Source of the DNA: Gemmatimonadota bacterium
GTDB lineage: Bacteria; Gemmatimonadota; Gemmatimonadetes; Gemmatimonadales; GWC2-71-9
Length of the DNA: 8,655 nucleotides
Assembly (NCBI GenBank): GCA_022573095.1
Contig: JACZUR010000083.1
Coordinates: 1 to 8,655, forward strand
Direction of reading: 5' to 3'
In this document: piece by piece, positions 4,617-8,655 of the stretch
Layout of the letters: the number at the start of each line of letters is the position of its first letter
How positions within the stretch are numbered: the stretch's first letter is position 1
The notes under the pieces: model-generated
What the model saw: the letters and a program-made list of their open reading frames with translations, nothing else
Database searches by the model: none
Told to the model about the DNA's origin: nothing
Program-made: the position numbers and the translations under genes

Positions 4617-6651
4617 ACGCAACCGGCTCTAAAACTCCCCCCGGTACCCAACCGGTTATGTAACCGGCGATCGCGCTTGCAGCTGTAGTGTACGGGCTCG
4701 CGATGTAGAGCTGCCCGGGACCCGATCTTCCGGGAAAGTTTCTGTTGATCGCGCTGATCGTCACCGTACCTGAGTCAAAGGAGACACCAGGACCCGCATT
4801 GATACATGCTCCGCAGGACGGCTCAATGAACTCAGCGCCTACTGCGGCGAAGAGATCGAGGTAACCCATCTCACCGCAATACTTCTTCACCTCCTGAGAT
4901 CCTGCCTGGATATAGCACTTCACGTTCGGATGAACACGACGCCCGTGTTCGCGGCCCTCATGGAACACTCTCGCGTACATATCCATATCGGATTTCTTCC
5001 CCGCCGTACAAGACCCTGCGTACGCGATATCGACTTTGATATGACCGATCTCGCTGATGAGGAGCCCGTTGCCCGGATCACCAGGGAGCGCCACCATCGG
5101 CTCAAGGTCTTCGGCATTCATTTCAATAATCCGTTCGTACACGGCATCGTCGTCGGAGTAAAGATCCGCCAGCAGCGGCTCTACTTGACCGGCCGACAGC
5201 CCGCGTTCCCGCATCAAGAACTCGACAACCTTCTCGTCGGGCTGTACCAATCCAGTAAACGCGCCAACTTCAGCCGCCATATTGGTCATCGTCGCACGCT
5301 CGTCAACCGAGAGTTCCTGAACTGCGGCGCCGCTGTACTCGACTATCTTACCGATGGCGCGACCATCCTTCACGTAGGGTTCGCGCAGCACCTGAAGCAT
5401 GAAATCCTTCGCGGTGATGTTTTCGGGCCGCTTGCCGTTCACTCTTATCAAAACGGTGGGCGGTACCTTCAGGCGAACATCCTTGGTGAGCCAAGAGTTA
5501 AAGATTGCCGTCGTGCCAACACCGAATGCCACACATCCGATCGCTCCCGCATGCGGAGTGTGCGAATCGCTGCCGATCAACACCTGTCCCGGCATCGCGT
5601 GTTGCTCAAGGATCTTGGAGTGGCAAATAGCCTCCGATCCCTGGGGTGCCTGATTGCGACCGACACGCGGCAGTTCCCCGTAGAGCTTTACGCCCTGTTC
5701 CTCTGAAAACTCTTCTTGTTTTTTCTTGAGTTCGAGCGCAACATCCAACAGCCCGGCCGCCTTGCGCTCCTCAGTCATCGCCAGGGCGAGAAAGGTGAGG
5801 TGGTCTCGAAATAAGAAAACCGACTCCGGGTCAACTATCTTTTCATCCGCTCCCACGAGGTCCGACCAAAAGATTGCTGCCATAGGTGTCACATACTCGT
5901 GGCTGAACCGGATGTCGGTACGGACGAATCCCTCGTCTCCTGGTTTCACATAATCAATCCCGACTTTGTCGCTGGCAGGATCGGTAACCCAGTGCCGGGC
6001 GATGATTTTTTCACCCAACGTCATCGGTCGCGTGCCGGTTTTGGGATTCGGCACTTGAGCGACACCCTGAAGCCGAGCGACGTTGTACTGGAAGAGGCCG
6101 CCGTACTCGATAATACCTCTCGTAATGTCGCCCTCATCGGCAGTGAACTCGGACAGCTCGATCCTCTCGCCGGCAGCAATTCGTTCAATCAAGGAAAAAT
6201 CAGTACTGGTGAGGATTCCTAGGTTCTGGCAGTTTTCCTCATATATCCTCTCGATACTCTTTCCGATTACCAGTTGAATACCGGCACAGAGTTCCGCATA
6301 GGGTGACTGTTCGCGCGACGATCCTTTCCCCCTTCGCTCACCGGAAACCGAGCAAATGAAACCGCCCTTACGCACGGAGCCACGGGTAACCGGGAATTCC
6401 TCTCCTGCCTTCAGACCGAGATAGGGAAAATCCCCGAGGGTGTCGTCGTAGTAGTAGCAGATGTAAGCGGGCGTAATTTCATCGGTTGAGATGTTATCCC
6501 TTAAAGGGATGTCCTCGGACCACTCGATATCCTCGCCACGTAACTGGCGGAGAAGAGTTTCCGGGTCGTCGACTAGAAAGAGGGTACGGCCCTCAAGCTT
6601 TACCTGCGTAGGGCGCTTCGTGACCTTGCGACTTAGGATGCTTTCAATCAT
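4615..6651 (-). CDS. Aconitase-superfamily hydratase with N-terminal swivel domain (probable aconitate hydratase)
   Basis: The protein has 678 residues. Residues about 47-155 are the swivel (LeuD-like) domain: LRDNISTDEITPA, then GKGSSREQSPYAELCAGI (108-125, with the catalytic Ser-Ser-Arg loop) and LVIGKSIERIYEENCQNLG. Residues about 210-678 are the [4Fe-4S] catalytic core: HEYVTP, GSDSHTPHAGAIGCVAFGVGT (360-380), MTNMAAEVGAF, AGSCTAGK (Cys548), EPSCGACINAG (Cys613, Cys616) and the substrate-binding INRNFPGR (635-642). All three cluster cysteines are present. Swivel-before-core is the AcnB order, but the HEAT-like N-terminal domain of AcnB is missing; AcnA and the Aquifex type have the swivel last. 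The likely reaction is citrate-isocitrate isomerisation, but isopropylmalate or homocitrate dehydration cannot be excluded. ATG 6649-6651 is the only usual start in the region; no Shine-Dalgarno is visible. The C-terminal codons contain a 7-bp palindrome (4652-4667). Confidence 0.9.
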   Translation of the reverse strand: MIESILSRKVTKRPTQVKLEGRTLFLVDDPETLLRQLRGEDIEWSEDIPLRDNISTDEITPAYICYYYDDTLGDFPYLGLKAGEEFPVTRGSVRKGGFICSVSGERRGKGSSREQSPYAELCAGIQLVIGKSIERIYEENCQNLGILTSTDFSLIERIAAGERIELSEFTADEGDITRGIIEYGGLFQYNVARLQGVAQVPNPKTGTRPMTLGEKIIARHWVTDPASDKVGIDYVKPGDEGFVRTDIRFSHEYVTPMAAIFWSDLVGADEKIVDPESVFLFRDHLTFLALAMTEERKAAGLLDVALELKKKQEEFSEEQGVKLYGELPRVGRNQAPQGSEAICHSKILEQHAMPGQVLIGSDSHTPHAGAIGCVAFGVGTTAIFNSWLTKDVRLKVPPTVLIRVNGKRPENITAKDFMLQVLREPYVKDGRAIGKIVEYSGAAVQELSVDERATMTNMAAEVGAFTGLVQPDEKVVEFLMRERGLSAGQVEPLLADLYSDDDAVYERIIEMNAEDLEPMVALPGDPGNGLLISEIGHIKVDIAYAGSCTAGKKSDMDMYARVFHEGREHGRRVHPNVKCYIQAGSQEVKKYCGEMGYLDLFAAVGAEFIEPSCGACINAGPGVSFDSGTVTISAINRNFPGRSGPGQLYIASPYTTAASAIAGYITGWVPGGVLEPVA

Positions 6652-6690
6652 GGGTGAAGAAAGTTCGCTGAGGCCTCGCCGCCAGGCAAG

Positions 6691-6710
6691 CTCAACTATT
6701 AGAATACACA
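6691..6710. promoter_or_regulatory. AT-rich patch with back-to-back -10-like hexamers between divergent genes
   Basis: The 65-bp spacer 6652-6716 must contain control signals for at least one of the divergent genes. On plus, TAGAAT (6700-6705) lies 11 bases before the ATG at 6717. On minus, TATTCT (6706-6701) could serve the aconitase gene with a leader of about 40 bases. No good -35 accompanies either, so this is a weak call. Confidence 0.3.
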
Positions 6711-6716
6711 GCTGAA

Positions 6717-7634
6717 ATGCCAGTGTTATCCTACTCTTCGGATCGCGGAGCTAGCATCCTAGCCCAAGCCTCGGTCGCGCTCATCTTTTTTGCGTCGCCG
6801 GCGTCAGCGCAGGTACAGCACGAAGTAACACTTGAAGGGTCCTTCGACGGCACAACCATCAACGAAAGTTCAGGAGTGGCGGTCAGCAGAAGCCACCCGG
6901 GCGTTCTTTGGACCCATAATGACTCAGGATCTGATCCATTGATTTTCGCGATGCTTCACAGCGGCGAACTAATTGCTGTTTTCGATGTCACAGGAGCGGA
7001 AGCAGAGGACTGGGAAGACATTGCTCTTGGACCCTGCCCTGAGATATCCGGTGACTGTCTGTACATCGCCGACACCGGTAACAACCGGCTCCGGCGCAGG
7101 CGGGTGTCGCTCTACATCATTCCGGAGCCGGATCCCAACGCAGGTAGTCCGGACTCGACCGTCAGGACCGCTAGGGCTCAATTGGTTGAGTTCCGCTACG
7201 GAGACCGCGGTTCGTATGATGTGGAAGCCATGGCTGTATCCCCGGAAGGAAACGTCTCGCTTGTCACCAAGGGCCGAACGGGCTCGATACTGCACTTTGT
7301 GTTGGAAAAAAGCGAATTCGCAGAGAACCCCGCGGAGGCACGGTTGATAGGCCAGTTGCCGATTCTTCCGGTCAGGAACCTGGGGCGGTGGGTAACAGGC
7401 GCGGCTATTTCACCCAGCGGGGAGCGCGTGGTGGTCCGAACTCTGACCGAGCTGTTTTTCTTTGCGCGCGAAGGTGAGAACTGGAGTCTCGATAGTCCGT
7501 CCTGCTGGCTGGGCACGCTCGAACCCCAGGGAGAGGCGGTAGACTTTCTCGATGAGCGAACGGTTATCATAACGAGCGAGTCCGTGCTAACGCGCCCCGG
7601 AACGATCCACAGGATTTCCTGCCATCCCGGATGA
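6717..7634 (+). CDS. Exported beta-propeller-like protein of unknown function
   Basis: The protein has 305 residues. Residues 1-31 form a Sec signal peptide: Arg10, the hydrophobic ILAQASVALIFFA and a cut after ASPASA before Gln32. The mature part has motifs that recur in a widespread family of secreted proteins with NHL/SdiA-regulated-like propellers: INESSGVAVS (48-57), VLWTHNDSG (63-71), DWEDIALGP (98-106), LYIADTGNNR (115-124), YDVEAMAVSPEGNVSLVTKG (167-186), TGAAISPSGERVVVRT (227-242) and QGEAVDFLDERTVIITSES (271-289). These look like successive four-stranded blades. Cys107 and Cys114, and Cys263 and Cys302, could form disulfides. No catalytic motif is recognised, so the role is unknown; binding or esterase-like activity is only conceivable. 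The gene diverges from the aconitase gene and has no Shine-Dalgarno. Its TGA is followed by C. Confidence 0.8.
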   Translation: MPVLSYSSDRGASILAQASVALIFFASPASAQVQHEVTLEGSFDGTTINESSGVAVSRSHPGVLWTHNDSGSDPLIFAMLHSGELIAVFDVTGAEAEDWEDIALGPCPEISGDCLYIADTGNNRLRRRRVSLYIIPEPDPNAGSPDSTVRTARAQLVEFRYGDRGSYDVEAMAVSPEGNVSLVTKGRTGSILHFVLEKSEFAENPAEARLIGQLPILPVRNLGRWVTGAAISPSGERVVVRTLTELFFFAREGENWSLDSPSCWLGTLEPQGEAVDFLDERTVIITSESVLTRPGTIHRISCHPG

Positions 7635-7689
7635 CCTCCACCTCCAGTTGCGGAGCGACCTCATACCCTCGGACTGACCGACAGCACTT

Positions 7690-7734
7690 GGAACCGGGTT
7701 TTCGGAAGAATTGGCACTTTCCGAATCCGGTTCC
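7690..7734 (+). terminator. Strong inverted repeat after the propeller gene, possible terminator
   Basis: GGAACCGG (7690-7697) pairs with CCGGTTCC (7727-7734), and TTCGGAA (7701-7707) with TTCCGAA (7719-7725). That makes 15 base pairs with a small asymmetric bulge (GTT opposite T) and an 11-base loop. It starts 55 bp after the stop of the propeller gene. Only a poor T-run follows (AGCTAATAGTTTCC), so it may instead be an mRNA 3'-end stabiliser, an attenuator of the next gene or a protein-binding palindrome. Confidence 0.45.
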
Positions 7735-7769
7735 AGCTAATAGTTTCCCCCCGATTGCGAACCCGCGAG

Positions 7770-8655
7770 GTGTCCCTGAATCTCCCAAGCACCCATAACG
7801 TTCCTATAAGTTGGTTTAACACATACGCTTCCCCGTCCATTAAGTGGCGAACGCTGACCGAAGTGCTTCCCGCTGGTAGTGCAACCGATGGGGAAATCGA
7901 GGCTCTGAAGCAGGAACTCCTATCATACCCCAAGATCACGCAAGTTGTTAAAAAACAAAGAGATACGGGAGTTTGGGCTCGCAATATCCTCGGTACCGGT
8001 CCCTCGAAAGCTCAAGGGATTACAGACATAGGAACCGTCGCCAGATACCGCCAACTCCTGGAGTTAGGTCTGCCCAGGGACAGCCGGCCGTTTCGGCTGG
8101 CCAACCGCATCTTCTTCCGGCTGCTTTCCCGAGATGACGATCCCGCCCTGCTGTTCGAGTACAAGAAATGGGCGAAAACGTACCCAGAAATCGGTCCGTG
8201 GGCCCGCAAGATGATGCGGGAGGCGGTGACTGCTACTCTGGCTCAGAGCGGATTGACAGAGGATCCGCGGGTGAGGGGGTCGGCCCACCGAATTGCAACA
8301 GACGTTTCCCATTTTCTTCGGGGTGAACTTGCCGACGACCCGTTCGTCAAGAAGAGAGGCCGGTGGGTGCTCTCGCCGGAGGCCAATCCGCCTAGTCTCT
8401 ACTCTGTGGCAATCGTCGCCTATCTCGAGAATTTCCGGAGAGAAAGAGCTAGCTTCATTGACCGTTTGGCCCAATACCTCGCCAGGCCAGCGCCGCGAAA
8501 GGCGTACACCCTCATGTTCGGTCGCAAGGTCGTTCAACCGGAGCTGTACGTCTTGGGAGACCCGCTGAAGGCCGATTCTTCGGGCCGCCCGAAGGACCTG
8601 CCATTCGCCCTGTACTGGATCGAACTGCTCGCAAGACTCGGTTACCTAGAGTCTT
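7770..8655 (+). CDS. Unknown, largely helical protein, 3' end cut by window edge
   Basis: The frame is open from 7635 to the right edge. GTG 7770 is a provisional start giving 295 visible residues; TTG 7755 and GTG 7863 are alternatives, and no ATG exists until well inside the protein. None has a Shine-Dalgarno. The chain has no signal peptide or membrane span. It reads as repeated amphipathic helices with short motifs: ITQVVKKQRDTGVWARNIL, DIGTVARYRQLLELGLPRDSRPFRLANRIF, SLYSVAIVAYLENF and DLPFALYWIELLARLGYLE. QxxxGxW followed by a GTxxxLxxLLELGLxxDxxxxR pattern recalls the alpha/alpha-toroid repeats of terpene-cyclase or prenyltransferase-like proteins, but no catalytic DXDD is seen, so that is inference only. 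The frame is convincing: conserved-looking hydrophobic periodicity and no stop for over 1000 bases. Confidence 0.6.
   Translation, partial: MSLNLPSTHNVPISWFNTYASPSIKWRTLTEVLPAGSATDGEIEALKQELLSYPKITQVVKKQRDTGVWARNILGTGPSKAQGITDIGTVARYRQLLELGLPRDSRPFRLANRIFFRLLSRDDDPALLFEYKKWAKTYPEIGPWARKMMREAVTATLAQSGLTEDPRVRGSAHRIATDVSHFLRGELADDPFVKKRGRWVLSPEANPPSLYSVAIVAYLENFRRERASFIDRLAQYLARPAPRKAYTLMFGRKVVQPELYVLGDPLKADSSGRPKDLPFALYWIELLARLGYLES

Noticed and set aside
4652..4667. Palindrome CCGGTTATGTAACCGG as a terminator
   Set aside because: It is inside the aconitase coding region (GYITG), has a two-base loop that cannot form a normal hairpin and is not followed by a T-run.
4930..5706. 258-residue plus-strand ORF inside the aconitase gene
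   Set aside because: It is antisense to conserved Fe-S and substrate-binding motifs and has no recognisable domain or ribosome-binding site.
7632..7734. TGA as selenocysteine codon with the hairpin as SECIS element
   Set aside because: The hairpin begins 55 bases after the TGA, too far for a bacterial SECIS, and the residues around the TGA do not resemble a selenoprotein active site.
7631..7798. Short ORF starting at the ATG that overlaps the propeller gene's stop (ATGA)
   Set aside because: 55 residues rich in Pro and Ser with no domain, and crossing the inverted repeat; the other frame continues as the convincing downstream gene.
8064..8537. 157-residue minus-strand ORF near the right end
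   Set aside because: It lies opposite a much longer plus-strand frame with regular helical periodicity; its own sequence shows no known pattern.

Overview
The window looks like part of a Gram-negative bacterial chromosome or metagenome contig. Evidence for a Gram-negative envelope is an OmpA-type protein with calcium-binding repeats and two proteins with Sec signal peptides. There are no phage, IS, plasmid, CRISPR, tRNA or rRNA features. The mix of a seven-repeat TSP3/OmpA protein, a DUF4015-type putative glycosidase and a swivel-first aconitase would fit a phylum such as Gemmatimonadota, but that is a guess from gene content only.

Layout. Positions 1-1177 (minus) hold a tRNA nucleotidyltransferase / poly(A) polymerase-family gene that runs off the left edge. 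A 141-bp divergent spacer carries a good promoter for infC (1319-2104, plus), whose product has an Ala/Pro/Glu/Lys tail coded by six 30-bp repeats. Exactly where the repeats end, another reading frame takes over. It encodes the last strands of an outer-membrane beta-barrel, then seven TSP3 repeats and an OmpA domain (to 3291). That protein has no recognisable start or signal peptide, so its 5' end has been lost at the repeat array. Ten bases later comes an exported DUF4015-type protein (3302-4600). It converges, with a 14-bp gap, on an aconitase-superfamily gene (4615-6651, minus). Divergent from the aconitase is an exported beta-propeller-like protein (6717-7634), followed by a strong inverted repeat. 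The window ends in a partial, mostly helical protein of unknown function (about 7770 to beyond 8655).

How the genes relate. cca and infC serve RNA and translation. The OmpA-like, DUF4015 and propeller proteins belong to the envelope. The aconitase belongs to central metabolism. No shared pathway or defence-like system is evident. The most notable point is the infC/OmpA junction near 2040-2050. It is a hybrid of two unrelated genes, rpmI and rplT are absent after infC, and the sequence to the left is more GC-rich. Either a repeat- or microhomology-mediated deletion or an assembly chimera would explain it. I did not find a convincing new biological system; the junction and the domain-permuted aconitase are the best leads.
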